A DNA stretch of 64,000 nucleotides from Phycisphaerae bacterium (GCA_022072085.1 JAJVII010000003.1:30540-94539); one strand, 5' to 3'. Shown: positions 54,382-63,761, counted from the stretch's first letter. Numbers and translations: made by a program. The notes: generated by a model not told the origin, from the sequence alone.

Positions 54382-56253
54382 TTACTTCTCCTCGAGTGCG
54401 GCGTCGATGCCGCTGGTGATGTCGCTGATGGTGAAAGGCTGGCCCTGCACCTTGGAAAGCTCCCTGGCGTCCACGAGGAACCGGGCCCGCAGGATCAGGC
54501 AGAGCTGGCCGAGATTCAGTTCGGGCACGAGAACCTTGCGGAACTTCTTCATCTTTTCCCCAAGCCCGGCCGGCAGCGGGTTGAGCCCGCGCAGGTGACA
54601 ATGGCTGACCTTCAGCCCCTTCTTGCGGGCTCGGCGGACGGACGCGGCGATTGCCCCGTAGGTGCTGCCCCAGCCGACCAGCAGCAGATCGCCGGAGTCG
54701 TCGCCGTACCAGATCAGCTCGCGCCCCTCTATGTGGGCTCGCGAGACCTTCTCGGCCCGCAGCCGGACCATGTGCTCGTGGTTGGCCGGGTCGTAGCTCA
54801 CGTTGCCCGTCACGTCCTCCTTTTCCAGCCCGCCGATGCGGTGCTCCAGGCCCGGCGTGCCGGGCAGGGCCCACGGGCGGGACAGGTCGGCGTTGCGTTC
54901 GTAGGGCAGGAAGTGCTCGTGTCCGTTTTGGCCGGCGGCCGGGATGCGGATCGGTTCCAGGTCGGCGAGCTTGGGGAACCGCCACGGCTCGGCGCCGTTG
55001 GCGAGATAGCCGTCGCTGAGCACCATGACCGGGGTCATGTAGCGGACGGCCAGACGGAATGCGTCGATGACGGTCTGGAAGCAGTCAGCCGGCGTGCAGG
55101 GGGCCAGGACGACGACCGGGCACTCGCTGTTTCGGCCGAAGACAGCCTGGAACAGGTCGGCCTGTTCGGTCTTGGTCGGCAGGCCGGTGCTCGGCCCGCC
55201 GCGCTGCACGTCCACGATCACCAGCGGCAGTTCGGTCATGACGGCCAGCCCGATGGCTTCGCTCTTGAGCGCGACGCCCGGCCCGCTGGTCCCCGTCGCG
55301 CCGAGCAGGCCGGCGAAGCTGGCCCCGATGGCGGCGCCGACGGCGGCGATCTCATCCTCGGCCTGAAAGGTCATCGCGCCGGTCTTCTTCAGTCGGCTGA
55401 TCTCGTGCAGAATGTCGCTGGCCGGCGTGATCGGATAGCTGGCATAGAGCAGGTCGCGTCCTGCCAGCCGCGACGCTGTAATCAGGCCCAGGGCGGCTGC
55501 TTCGTTGCCGGTGATCTTGCGGTAGGTTCCCGGGGCGAGGCGGGCCTTGTCCACGTGGTAGTGGCTGGCGAACATCTCGGCCGTTTCGCCGAAGGCGTGC
55601 CCGGCCTTGAGGGCCCGGGTGTTGGCCTTTGCGACGTTGGGAACCTTGGCGAACTTGGCGGCGATGAAGTTGAGCGTTGCGTCCAGCGGGCGGTCGTAGA
55701 GCCAGTAGACCAGCCCCAGCGCGAACATGTTCTTGCATCGCCCGGCTTCGCGGTTGCTCAGGCCCAGGCCCTCGACGGCCTTCTCGGTCATCGAGTTGAT
55801 CTTCACGCGGTGCACAGTGAAGCGGGCCAGCGTGTCGTCCTCCAGCGGATTGGCGGAGAAGCCGGCCTTGCGGATGTCCTTCTCGACGAAGGCGTCTTCG
55901 TTGACAATGACGATGCCGCCGGGGCGCAGGTCGTTGACGTTGACCCGCAGGGCCGCCGGATTCATTGCGATCAGCGTGTCCACCGCGTCGCCGGGCGTGA
56001 AGATGTCCTGGCTGGAGAACTGGATCTGGTAGCCGGACACGCCCGCGAGCGTGCCAGCGGGGGCGCGGATCTCGGCGGGGAAGTCGGGCAGGGTGGCGAT
56101 GTCGTTGCCGACCAGGGCCGAGGTGTCGGAGAACTGCGTCCCGGCCAACTGCATGCCGTCGCCACTGTCACCGGCGAAACGGATGGTGACGGCCTCGATG
56201 TTGTCCAGCGGTTTGGGAGCGACGGCAAATGCGTTGTCGGTTGGCGGACTCAT
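54382..56253 (-). CDS. korA: 2-oxoacid:ferredoxin oxidoreductase alpha subunit (gamma-alpha fusion)
   Basis: The 623-residue protein fuses the gamma domain (residues about 20-200: [21 protein letters not shown]) with the alpha domain (from about 215). The latter has the YPITPASD motif, [28 protein letters not shown] and [21 protein letters not shown]. The fusion and these motifs are typical of 2-oxoglutarate- and pyruvate-type oxidoreductases; the GLPTKTEQ version favours 2-oxoglutarate. No ferredoxin (delta) domain is present, so a separate ferredoxin must accept electrons. AGAAGC lies before the ATG. The 246 bases upstream to metF hold a TAGAAT-like box (56438-56443) but no firm promoter. 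Confidence 0.93.
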   Translation of the reverse strand: MSPPTDNAFAVAPKPLDNIEAVTIRFAGDSGDGMQLAGTQFSDTSALVGNDIATLPDFPAEIRAPAGTLAGVSGYQIQFSSQDIFTPGDAVDTLIAMNPAALRVNVNDLRPGGIVIVNEDAFVEKDIRKAGFSANPLEDDTLARFTVHRVKINSMTEKAVEGLGLSNREAGRCKNMFALGLVYWLYDRPLDATLNFIAAKFAKVPNVAKANTRALKAGHAFGETAEMFASHYHVDKARLAPGTYRKITGNEAAALGLITASRLAGRDLLYASYPITPASDILHEISRLKKTGAMTFQAEDEIAAVGAAIGASFAGLLGATGTSGPGVALKSEAIGLAVMTELPLVIVDVQRGGPSTGLPTKTEQADLFQAVFGRNSECPVVVLAPCTPADCFQTVIDAFRLAVRYMTPVMVLSDGYLANGAEPWRFPKLADLEPIRIPAAGQNGHEHFLPYERNADLSRPWALPGTPGLEHRIGGLEKEDVTGNVSYDPANHEHMVRLRAEKVSRAHIEGRELIWYGDDSGDLLLVGWGSTYGAIAASVRRARKKGLKVSHCHLRGLNPLPAGLGEKMKKFRKVLVPELNLGQLCLILRARFLVDARELSKVQGQPFTISDITSGIDAALEEK

Positions 56254-56499
56254 GGGCTGGCTGCTTCTCCCGGGCGCCCAAGCGGGCGGCCTGCTGCGGT
56301 TCGGGTTTCGAGGCGGTCGCGGACGCTCTCAGGAAGTTCCCGGCGCCGCCGGGCCGGCGGGCTCACGCGCAGCCGACGGGTTGGGAACTCAATACCTTGG
56401 CGGCAGGCCGGTCACGGCTCCGCTATCTCTCCGGAAAATTCTAGGCCCCCTCGACGCCGAAGGAAAGCGAAGCGGCCGGGGTTCCCTTCTGCTGCGTTG

Positions 56500-57408
56500 C
56501 TAGGTCGACGCCAGTTCGCGCAGGCCGTGGCTGTCGGTGGCGCCCAGCCGCCGGTAGATCTCGATGGTCGCGTTGGAGCGGTTCAAAGTGTAGAAGTGGA
56601 TGCCGCGTACCTGGTTGTCCAGCAGGTCGCGACACTGCTGCGTCGCCCAGTCGATGCCGACCCGCGCGATGGCGTCGTCGTTGTCCTGGCCGGCCTTGAG
56701 CAGGCGTCCCAGCAGCTTGGCCGGTATCCGCGCGCCGCACAGGGCGGCCATCTTCATGATGCCCTTCCAGGACATGATGGGCATGATGCCCGCGACGATG
56801 GGGGTGCGAATGCCCACGAGTTCGCAGCGGTCGCGGAAGTCGTAGAAGTCGCGGTTGTCGAAGAAGAGCTGCGTGATGATCAGGTCCGCGCCGGCGTCGA
56901 CCTTGCGTTTGAGGTTCTCCAGGTCGCTCAGTCGGCTGGGCGTCTCGGGGTGACCTTCGGGGTATCCGCCCACCGCGACGCCGAAGCCGGGGAATTCGCG
57001 GCGGATCAGCTCGACCAGTTCGTTGGCATAGCGCAGGCCGTCGGGCGGCGTGGGGACGAACTCCTTTGCGCCCTGGGGCGGATCGCCGCGCAGGGCGACG
57101 ATGTTGTCGATTCCCTGGCGCCGGTAGGCGTCGAGTATCTCGCGCAGCTCCGCGCGCGTGTGGCCGATGCATGTCAGATGAGCCGCGGCGTTCAGCCCGT
57201 TCTCCCGCTGGAGGCGGACGACCAGATCGCGCGTGGTGCTGCGGGTCGATCCGCCGGCGCCGTAGGTGACCGAGACGAAGGAGGGGTTGAGGTCCCTGAG
57301 CTGGCGGGCGCGCGACAGCAGGCCCTCGGCGCCTTCGTCGGTCCTGGGCGGGAAGAACTCGAAGGAGAACGTAATCGGCTGCGTCTTGAGCACGTCGCGA
57401 AAGTGCAT
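56500..57408 (-). CDS. metF: Methylenetetrahydrofolate reductase
   Basis: The 302-residue FAD enzyme reduces 5,10-methylene- to 5-methyl-tetrahydrofolate for methionine synthesis. Family segments are SFEFFPPRTDEGAEGL with the catalytic glutamate, FVSVTYGAGGSTR, HLTCIGHTRAE, NIVALRGDPPQG and DLIITQLFFDNRDFYDF. Length is normal. AAGGGAG precedes the ATG. It has its own promoter and is separated from korA by 246 bases. Confidence 0.96.
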   Translation of the reverse strand: MHFRDVLKTQPITFSFEFFPPRTDEGAEGLLSRARQLRDLNPSFVSVTYGAGGSTRSTTRDLVVRLQRENGLNAAAHLTCIGHTRAELREILDAYRRQGIDNIVALRGDPPQGAKEFVPTPPDGLRYANELVELIRREFPGFGVAVGGYPEGHPETPSRLSDLENLKRKVDAGADLIITQLFFDNRDFYDFRDRCELVGIRTPIVAGIMPIMSWKGIMKMAALCGARIPAKLLGRLLKAGQDNDDAIARVGIDWATQQCRDLLDNQVRGIHFYTLNRSNATIEIYRRLGATDSHGLRELAST

Positions 57409-57438
57409 GCGGCTCCCTTGGGTCGTTCAAACCGCGAA

Positions 57439-57467
57439 ATAGTAGCCGAGCGGCGGGTGCATCTCAA
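57439..57467 (-). promoter_or_regulatory. metF promoter
   Basis: On the minus strand TTGAGA (57467-57462) and TACTAT (57444-57439) with a 17-base spacer; a start near 57432 leaves a leader of about 24 bases. The 233-base gap to the divergent HD-GYP gene shows no further clear signal. Confidence 0.68.
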
Positions 57468-57641
57468 GGTGCGAGGCCCGGCCAGAGGCGCCTGCAAATC
57501 GCCCTGCACAGTCCTTTTCGTCAGAAGACCGGCGGGATCATCAACTAAAGCAGGCCGTCCCGCGGACCGATAGCGGCTGAACAGGGAGATCGGCCGTTCC
57601 CGTGGGACGGGTCTCTTCTGGGAAGCCTCAGGAGTGAGCAG

Positions 57642-58862
57642 ATGCTTCGGGTACCGCTCGGGCAGGTACAACCCGGCATGATTCTGGCGGCCCCCGTGCC
57701 CAACCCAAAGCAGTTGGAGTACGATCTGCTCAAGGCCGGCTTCGAGCTGAACGAGCCGATGATCGACCGCCTCCGCCAGCTCGGCGTGCGGACGCTCTGG
57801 ATCGGCTACCCGACGCTGGACTTCCTGGACGAGGTCGTCAGCCCCAAGCTGACGCAGGAGCAGCAGAACGTCTATCGCGCGGTCAAGGAGAGCTTCTCCG
57901 GATCGCAGCGTCGGGTCGTTGCCCGCATCGACTTCCAGGAATACCGCCGCACGCTGGTCTCGATGGTCAACTCAATCGTCGCCCAGGGCCTGGACACGAT
58001 GATGATCGAGCCGCTGATCGGCGACTCCAAGGACCTGTTCCTGCACAGTTCCAACGTCTGTTACATGTCGCTCATGCTCGGCATCCGGCTGGGGCACTAC
58101 CTTGTGCAGCAGCGGGCCCGGCTGGACCCGCGGCACGCCCGCGACGTGATGAACCTCGGCCTGGGCGCCCTGCTGCACGACGTCGGCAAGGTCGAGCTGG
58201 CCCGTGAACTTCAGTGCTACGAGCCCGCGCCCGGCCGCGAGACCCCGCAGGAATGGCGAGAACACGCCCGGATCGGCTTCGATCTGATCCGCACCAAGGT
58301 CGAGCCCTCCGCCTCGCAGGTCGCCCTGCATCACCATCAGCAGTGGAACGGCGGCGGATTCCCTGAAGTCGAAACGGTCGGGCGGCCGCTCAGCGGCGAA
58401 CGCATCCACATCTTCAGCCGTATCGTCTCGGTCGCCAACTGGTACGACCGGCGTGTGCAGCAGGCGGCCGGCCAGGGATTGCCGCCGATCGTGGCGATGA
58501 AGCAGCTTCGCTCAAAGGAATTCGCCGGCGTGTTCGACCCCGTGGTTTTCCGCGCATTCAGCGACATGGTTCCGCCGTTCGCGATCGGCTCGCTGGTCGG
58601 GCTCTCCGATGGGACGTCGGCTGTCGTGCTCATCCACAGCCCCGACGATCCCTGCCGGCCGACCGTCAGGCGGATCGCGGAGCAGCCGGCCCTCGGAAGC
58701 CAGCCGGAAATCTCGCCGGACGGCGAGGACCTCGATCTGTCGCTGAACAGGGGCCTGGAGATCGTCAGCGCCGACGGCTGCGACGTGGAGCCCTTCCTCT
58801 TCGAGGCCGACGAGGGCCTCGGTGAGGTCGAGCCCGGCCGCCGGGTCCACATGGCCAGCTAG
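57642..58862 (+). CDS. HD-GYP-type phosphohydrolase with GFP variant
   Basis: The 406-residue cytoplasmic protein has an HD domain with H179-D180 in LLHDVGKVELA. A second metal segment is HARIGFDLI. The family motif follows as HHHQQWNGGGFPEV. The hallmark HHExxxGxGYP thus reads with Q-Q and F in place of E and Y. HD-GYP enzymes hydrolyse cyclic di-GMP; changes in this motif are tolerated in some active members and lost in others. The N-terminus (LGQVQPGMILAAPVPNP) resembles the DUF3391-type domain often found before HD-GYP. A C-terminal 90-residue extension holds a PilZ-unlike beta domain. It converges with the phosphatase gene with a 4-base overlap. Confidence 0.88.
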   Translation: MLRVPLGQVQPGMILAAPVPNPKQLEYDLLKAGFELNEPMIDRLRQLGVRTLWIGYPTLDFLDEVVSPKLTQEQQNVYRAVKESFSGSQRRVVARIDFQEYRRTLVSMVNSIVAQGLDTMMIEPLIGDSKDLFLHSSNVCYMSLMLGIRLGHYLVQQRARLDPRHARDVMNLGLGALLHDVGKVELARELQCYEPAPGRETPQEWREHARIGFDLIRTKVEPSASQVALHHHQQWNGGGFPEVETVGRPLSGERIHIFSRIVSVANWYDRRVQQAAGQGLPPIVAMKQLRSKEFAGVFDPVVFRAFSDMVPPFAIGSLVGLSDGTSAVVLIHSPDDPCRPTVRRIAEQPALGSQPEISPDGEDLDLSLNRGLEIVSADGCDVEPFLFEADEGLGEVEPGRRVHMAS

Positions 58863-59908
58863 TTGTCCACCTGCGTCGCCGGTCCGCCCCCCACTTGCAC
58901 CGTTGCATCCAATTGCCGCGAGCCGTAGCGGGCGAACAGGTCGTCGTGCTGCGGGCGGTACAGGTCCAGGCGGTAGCGATAGGTCCCCGGCAGGGCGTAG
59001 CCGGGCAGTTCCGCCGACATTTCGACCGACTGGCCCGGCTCGACCTGTTGATCGGCCGGCGTTGAGAAGCACCAGGCCGGCCTGGGCAGCGGCAGTTGCA
59101 GGTACTTCTGCACCCACAGCACGGTCCCGGTTTCCGGGTTGCCGGTGAAGTGCCACGCGTCGTGGCTCAGGTTGGTCAGACGCACACGCAGCGGGATCTT
59201 CTCGCCCACCGACACCCGCTGCGGCGCCGACAGCAGCTCGACCCTGGCCCGGAATCCGTCGGGGACGTAGACCTCGCGGGTCCACTTCAGGAAAGTCTCA
59301 CGGCTGTGGGCTTGGCCGCTGTCGGCAAGATACTTCTCATACAGCTCGAAGAACCGGTTCATGGCCGTCGCCTTGCCGACGGGCAGATGGCCGTAAAGCA
59401 TCCGCAGCTCGCGATGGGCCGCATCGTCCGGGCCGGCATTGTCGCGGACGATCAGTGCCACCGCAGACGCGAGGCCCGTCCGGTCGGCCCCGGCGAAACA
59501 GTGGAACAGCAGGGGATAGCTGTGCGGGTCTTCCAGCGTGTCGATTAGAATTTTCAGGTCCGGCGGCGCCGGCAGCATCTCGGCCGTCATCTTCACGTCC
59601 ACCAGCCGGATGCCCAGCCGCTCACAGGCGTCGGCCTCCTCCCGGTACCATTGGCCCTCCTTGCGGGTGCCGCGCAGGTTCACGACGGTCCGCAGGTCGA
59701 ATTGCGACTTCCACGCCTCCAGTTGCACGGCCCCTGGCTGGCGTGATCGGTAGACCTGGCCCGGGACGACGGTGTGGAAGTTGTGGCCGATGAAGATCGG
59801 TCCCAGCCATGCTGCGGCGATCCCCAGCAGCACCAACGGCGGCGCGTAGAAATACCATCGCCGCCTCAGGTGCCGAAGGGTTCTTGCTGTTCGTGTTGCC
59901 TGGCCCAT
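58859..59908 (-). CDS. Membrane-anchored dual-specificity/tyrosine phosphatase-like protein
   Basis: The 349-residue protein has a membrane helix at residues 18-40 (WYFYAPPLVLLGIAAAWLGPI). A phosphatase domain follows, with the P-loop HCFAGADRTG containing catalytic C137 and R143. The WPD-loop counterpart may be the DVKMTAEMLP region. From about residue 225 a beta-sandwich, Ig-like domain begins (IPLRVRLTNLSHDAWHF). The domain lies outside the cytoplasmic membrane, so a phospholipid or sugar phosphate is a more likely substrate than a cytoplasmic protein. Last gene of the D-aminopeptidase/ceramidase operon. Confidence 0.85.
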   Translation of the reverse strand: MGQATRTARTLRHLRRRWYFYAPPLVLLGIAAAWLGPIFIGHNFHTVVPGQVYRSRQPGAVQLEAWKSQFDLRTVVNLRGTRKEGQWYREEADACERLGIRLVDVKMTAEMLPAPPDLKILIDTLEDPHSYPLLFHCFAGADRTGLASAVALIVRDNAGPDDAAHRELRMLYGHLPVGKATAMNRFFELYEKYLADSGQAHSRETFLKWTREVYVPDGFRARVELLSAPQRVSVGEKIPLRVRLTNLSHDAWHFTGNPETGTVLWVQKYLQLPLPRPAWCFSTPADQQVEPGQSVEMSAELPGYALPGTYRYRLDLYRPQHDDLFARYGSRQLDATVQVGGGPATQVDN

Positions 59909-59921
59909 TGGTCCGCGATCC

Positions 59922-61385
59922 TCATTCGACCTCGGGTTGACCCAGCCGGTCGATCATCCGCTCGGCCGTGTCGTTCAGATACTCGCCCAGCCACGGGCCG
60001 TAGAAGTTCATCAGCCGCGTCTCGTAGCTCCAGTAGTCGTTGAAGACGCTGCGCGGCATGACGTAGCCAACGTAGTCCGCGGCGAAGCTGGTGGCGATCA
60101 GCGTGCCGTGCCGCCCGGCGTTCCAGTCGTCCAGGGCGTTGCCCAGCATGCCCGCGTAGTCGCCGGGCATGCCGACCAGCGTCGCCGGGCCGATCCGCAA
60201 CGCCTGTAGCCGCGTCGCGTCGCGGCGGATCCACCGCGTGCAGATCGGACTCAGCCTCCAGTGTCGGCTGATCGACAGTCGCAGCGGCGGCAGATCGACC
60301 GGGAGGTTCAGGCTCGCGAGCGACGCCTCGGCCTGCCAGTGGGCCGAGGGCAGGGCGGCCATCAGCCGGTCGGCCAGTTCGCGCCCGAGCTTGATCGCGC
60401 GGTCAGGGTTGTCGCGGCCTGGCGGCAGCTTCGGACGCGAGTCGCCCACGGTTCCGGCGGCGAACATGGCTACGCCCACGCCGGATTCGTGCAGCCGCTC
60501 AGCCAGCCCGCCGGGGTAGTCCGCGCTCATCTCGCGCGAATGCAGGCCGGACGCGGTCGGATGGGCGCTGAAGACCGCCAACGCCGCCAGCAGTTCGCCC
60601 GGCTGCGTGGTTGTCCCCGTGCCCGGCCGGCGAAAAAACAGGCCGTAGAGCCAGTCGTGCGTCGGCAGCAGGTTGTCCACGCGGTTCTTCTGCCGCTCGA
60701 AACGCTCGGTCGGCAGCCGCAGCACCGCCATCTCCGCGTCAGCCAGGTTCTGCCGCGACGCGATGACGGCCTCGGCCATCTTCTGCGTGAGCGTCCTGAA
60801 GAACTCCGGGCTGTAGCTGCCGGCGACGATCTCCTCCAGCGAGTGGTCGCCCCATTGACCCGGGCCCGAGTGGGTGTGCGTTGCGGTGAAGTAGATCTCG
60901 TGGGGCGACAGGCCCGTCTGCGATCGGACCGCGTCGGCCATCTTCTGGTTGATGATGAGGATGTCGGTGCACAGGATCGTGACCACTTTGTCGCCGCGAG
61001 CGATGCTCAGCGCCCGCGTGTGGCAGCGCGAGCGGATGCCTGTCGATCGTTTGTCCGACTTTTCGCCGTAGCCAGCCAGCTTGTGGCCGACGGGCGGGGT
61101 GATGTCCAGGTCAGCCGTTCCGACGCGGATCGGTCCGGGCCCCGCCGACAGCGGCTGAGCCGCCGCGAGCCGATCGAGCGTGGACTGCTGATACGCGCTG
61201 CCGACGTAGGTGGACGTGTCGGCCGGCCAGGGACCGATGACCACCGCCGAGGTCACGATGAGCAGCAGCGGGATGCGGTAGCGCCATTTGCGATACCACG
61301 GCTTGGGCGGGCGCACGGGCGCGGCCGCCGGGGCGGGGGCCTTGGCGTCGGTTGCCGGTTCGGGTTTGCTGTCGCGTTCGCTCAC
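59922..61385 (-). CDS. Neutral ceramidase-like protein
   Basis: The 487-residue protein (GTG start) has an N-terminal proline/alanine-rich cytoplasmic segment and a membrane helix (YRIPLLLIVTSAVVIGPWP). An N-terminal neutral/alkaline ceramidase domain follows. Family features are RVGTADLDITPPVGHKLAGYG, the zinc histidines in TATHTHSGPGQWG, and FAAGTVGDSRPK. Ceramidases cleave the amide of ceramide; in bacteria that lack sphingolipids, homologues act on other amides. The segment up to about residue 440 covers the catalytic half; the C-terminal immunoglobulin-like part of full ceramidases is missing. Confidence 0.88.
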   Translation of the reverse strand: MSERDSKPEPATDAKAPAPAAAPVRPPKPWYRKWRYRIPLLLIVTSAVVIGPWPADTSTYVGSAYQQSTLDRLAAAQPLSAGPGPIRVGTADLDITPPVGHKLAGYGEKSDKRSTGIRSRCHTRALSIARGDKVVTILCTDILIINQKMADAVRSQTGLSPHEIYFTATHTHSGPGQWGDHSLEEIVAGSYSPEFFRTLTQKMAEAVIASRQNLADAEMAVLRLPTERFERQKNRVDNLLPTHDWLYGLFFRRPGTGTTTQPGELLAALAVFSAHPTASGLHSREMSADYPGGLAERLHESGVGVAMFAAGTVGDSRPKLPPGRDNPDRAIKLGRELADRLMAALPSAHWQAEASLASLNLPVDLPPLRLSISRHWRLSPICTRWIRRDATRLQALRIGPATLVGMPGDYAGMLGNALDDWNAGRHGTLIATSFAADYVGYVMPRSVFNDYWSYETRLMNFYGPWLGEYLNDTAERMIDRLGQPEVE

Positions 61386-61421
61386 GAGCCGGTTTCCTTC
61401 GTTGGTCGGTGCGCTGCGGGG

Positions 61422-62150
61422 TCACAGGCCCAGCAGCATCTTCATGGCCGGCCGACCGACCCGCAGGTGCAGCAGCGGCCCCTCGCCCAGCAGGGCCATT
61501 GCGGCGATGCCGATGACCACGTGGCTGGCCATGACGGCGGCCAGGTTGCGGTGTCGGCGGAAGTGCAGGCACCAGAACAAGCCGGCGCCGAGCGTCCCGG
61601 CCACCAGCAGCCCGTTGGGGGCGTGCAGCAACGCGAAGATCGCCGCCGCCCCCGCCGTCGCGATGCCCCGCCGCCGGCGCTCGCCGCCGCGTGCGAGGTA
61701 GTATAGCCGATTGTTCACGAAGCACTGTAACGCGACCTGTTGGGCAATCAGCCCGGGCACGTATCGCGCGACCCAGTCGCCGTGCAGCCGAACCGGTCCG
61801 GTCGGCCAGAGCAGGATGATCGCGAAGACGCCGGCGATGAAGGCCCCCGTGAACAACCCCGCGACTCCCCACCCGCGTCGCAGACCCGCGGCCCCCACGC
61901 CCAAGTCGTCCGGCGTCTCGCGCAGCCGGATGATCGAGCCGACGACGACGGCGATGGCCAGGCCCATGAACGCCCAGCGGTCGATCCACCTGGGCCAGGG
62001 CTGGCCGATGCTCCGGACAAATCGCCACGGCGTCCATTCGTGCAACAGGACGAGCAGAACGACCGCGACCAGTTCCACGACAGCCAGCGGCCCGGCCGGG
62101 CGGGGCCGGGGCGGCGGAGGGGCATCGTTGACGGCGGCCTCGGCGGTCAT
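61422..62150 (-). CDS. CPBP-like membrane protein with altered active site
   Basis: The 242-residue protein starts at ATG 62150 and has six to seven membrane helices (GPLAVVELVAVVLLVLL, WAFMGLAIAVVVGSII, GLFTGAFIAGVFAIILL and others). Its pattern matches CPBP/Abi intramembrane proteases: IFALLHAPNG carries the second-motif histidine and AAVMASHVVIGIAAM the third. The first motif, normally EExxxR, is here QQVALQCF (Q137-Q138). The catalytic glutamates are therefore replaced. It may be an inactive member that serves as a binding protein. It sits in an operon with two D-aminopeptidases. Confidence 0.72.
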   Translation of the reverse strand: MTAEAAVNDAPPPPRPRPAGPLAVVELVAVVLLVLLHEWTPWRFVRSIGQPWPRWIDRWAFMGLAIAVVVGSIIRLRETPDDLGVGAAGLRRGWGVAGLFTGAFIAGVFAIILLWPTGPVRLHGDWVARYVPGLIAQQVALQCFVNNRLYYLARGGERRRRGIATAGAAAIFALLHAPNGLLVAGTLGAGLFWCLHFRRHRNLAAVMASHVVIGIAAMALLGEGPLLHLRVGRPAMKMLLGL

Positions 62151-62194
62151 GGTCCTGACGAGAACTCCCTTGCCGCCGGCGTCGCGGGGCGGGC

Positions 62195-62971
62195 TCAGTA
62201 GAGGATGTCGAGTTGGCTGCCGACGCGCTGCTCGATCGTCCGGGCGTCGATCCGCTTGATCCCGGGCTTGCCCGCGTAACCGTCGCAGAAGTCGGACCGG
62301 TTGAACGTCAACTGGCAGACCAGCGGCCGCTTCCACTTCAACGGCTTGGGCCAGCCCTTTCGATTCCGCAGGGCCCGGGCCACGTCGGCGCGGATCATCT
62401 CGTGGGCCCGCTCGGGCATCGGGCCGGTCGCGCGATTGCGGCCGACGCCTTGCTTGATCGCGGTCGTTGCGATGCCGGGCAGCAGGGCGGCGGCTTCGTC
62501 GCAGGCCGCCTGGTCGCCCGACAGGTAGACCAGCGGCACGTTGAAATGGCCGGCCATCGTCGCCCACATGCCCAGTTCGCCCAGCGGGACGCCGTTGATG
62601 CTGTAGCTGTGCCAGTGCTCGGCGGACATCGTGTGGTCGAGGAATGCGTTGATCGTGCCGGCCATGGCGTGCTGGCCGACGATCATCGTCGCATCGAAAC
62701 TGCCGTCCAGGGCCGCGGTCCACTTCCCGCGGCTCTTGTCCAGGACGATCCGCCGGTCGAGCATCGCAGTCTCGAAGTTGTTGCCGTGGTGGTGGCCGTC
62801 GCGGACGACGACCTCGCGGGCCCCGCCGTCGAAGCAGCCGGCGACCGCGGCGTTCACGTCGGTTGTCATCAAGGCGCGGGCCGAGCGGTGGTAGTCGGAC
62901 TCGCAGTCCGTGTAGGCGGCGTCCACAATGCCGCTGATGCCTTCCATGTCCGACATCATGTAGATTCGCAT
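62195..62971 (-). CDS. dppA: M55-family D-aminopeptidase, first paralogue
   Basis: The 258-residue protein is DppA-like. Metal ligands of the family are visible: D8 and E10 in MSDMEGISG, a histidine in VRDGHHHGNN, and another in IVGQHAMAGTINAF. WATMAGHFNVPLVYLSGDQAACDEA follows with the conserved glutamate. DppA releases D-amino acids from D-amino acid peptides such as peptidoglycan fragments and forms decamers. It is 10 bases behind its paralogue and lacks a signal peptide, so it acts in the cytoplasm. Confidence 0.93.
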   Translation of the reverse strand: MRIYMMSDMEGISGIVDAAYTDCESDYHRSARALMTTDVNAAVAGCFDGGAREVVVRDGHHHGNNFETAMLDRRIVLDKSRGKWTAALDGSFDATMIVGQHAMAGTINAFLDHTMSAEHWHSYSINGVPLGELGMWATMAGHFNVPLVYLSGDQAACDEAAALLPGIATTAIKQGVGRNRATGPMPERAHEMIRADVARALRNRKGWPKPLKWKRPLVCQLTFNRSDFCDGYAGKPGIKRIDARTIEQRVGSQLDILY

Positions 62972-62981
62972 GAGTGGGTTC

Positions 62982-63761
62982 TCAGAGCAGGATGTCCGCC
63001 TGCGTCTTGCACTTCTTCTCCAGCGTGCGGGCGTCGATCCGCACCACGTCGCCGCGCAACGCCCGGTCGTCGGCCATGTCCGAGCGGTAATACTCCAGCC
63101 GGCAGGTCATCGGCAGCTTCCACTTCAACGGCCGGGGGAACTTCGACTTCTTCGCAGCGACGGCGCGGGCGGCGTCGCGGCGGATCGTTGCGTGAGCATG
63201 GTTGGGGTGCATGCCGACGGCGCGGTTTCGTCCGACCCCCTTCTTCACCGCCGTCGTGACGATGCCGGGGATCAGGTCGGCGGCCTCGTCGCAGGCCGCC
63301 TGGTCGCCGGCCAGGTAGATCAGCGGCACGTCGAAATGCCCGGCCATCGTCGCCCACTGGCCGATCTCGCCGATCGGTCGGCCGTTGATCGAGTAACTGA
63401 ACCAGGCCTTGGACGATTGCGTGTGGTCGAGGAAGCCGTTCAGCGTGCCGGCCATCGCGTGCTGGCCGACGATCAACGTCGCGTCGAACGTCTCGTCCAG
63501 CGACCCGCACCAGCGGCTGCGGTTCTTGTCCAGGATCGCCCGCTCGTCCAGCAGTGCCGGCTCGATGTTGCAGCCCTGGCTGTGTGCGTCGAGAACCCAG
63601 ACCTCATCGGCGCCGCCGTCGAAGCAGCCAGCCACCGCGGCGTTCATATCCTCGGTCAGCAGCGTTCTGCCGGTCCGGTAGAAGTCGCTGGTCTGATCCA
63701 TGTAGGCGATGTCGACGATCCCGCTGATGCCCTCCATATCGACCATGATGTAGACTTTCAC
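62982..63761 (-). CDS. dppA: M55-family D-aminopeptidase, second paralogue
   Basis: Starting at GTG 63761, after GGAGGT, the protein has 259 residues and is closely similar to its neighbour (VDMEGISGIVDIAY, VLDAHSQGCN, IVGQHAMAGTLNGFLDHT). The metal ligands D8, E10, the H in DAHSQG and the H in GQHAM are kept. An upstream in-frame ATG (63812) lies before the likely transcript start, so the GTG is preferred. The two genes result from tandem duplication and may differ in peptide preference. First gene of the five-gene operon. Confidence 0.93.
   Translation of the reverse strand: MKVYIMVDMEGISGIVDIAYMDQTSDFYRTGRTLLTEDMNAAVAGCFDGGADEVWVLDAHSQGCNIEPALLDERAILDKNRSRWCGSLDETFDATLIVGQHAMAGTLNGFLDHTQSSKAWFSYSINGRPIGEIGQWATMAGHFDVPLIYLAGDQAACDEAADLIPGIVTTAVKKGVGRNRAVGMHPNHAHATIRRDAARAVAAKKSKFPRPLKWKLPMTCRLEYYRSDMADDRALRGDVVRIDARTLEKKCKTQADILL

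Noticed and set aside
56051..56503. A plus-strand 150-codon frame between korA and metF.
   Set aside because: It overlaps the start of korA on the other strand, has no motif and no ribosome site; the gap 56254-56499 seems to hold only upstream DNA of korA.
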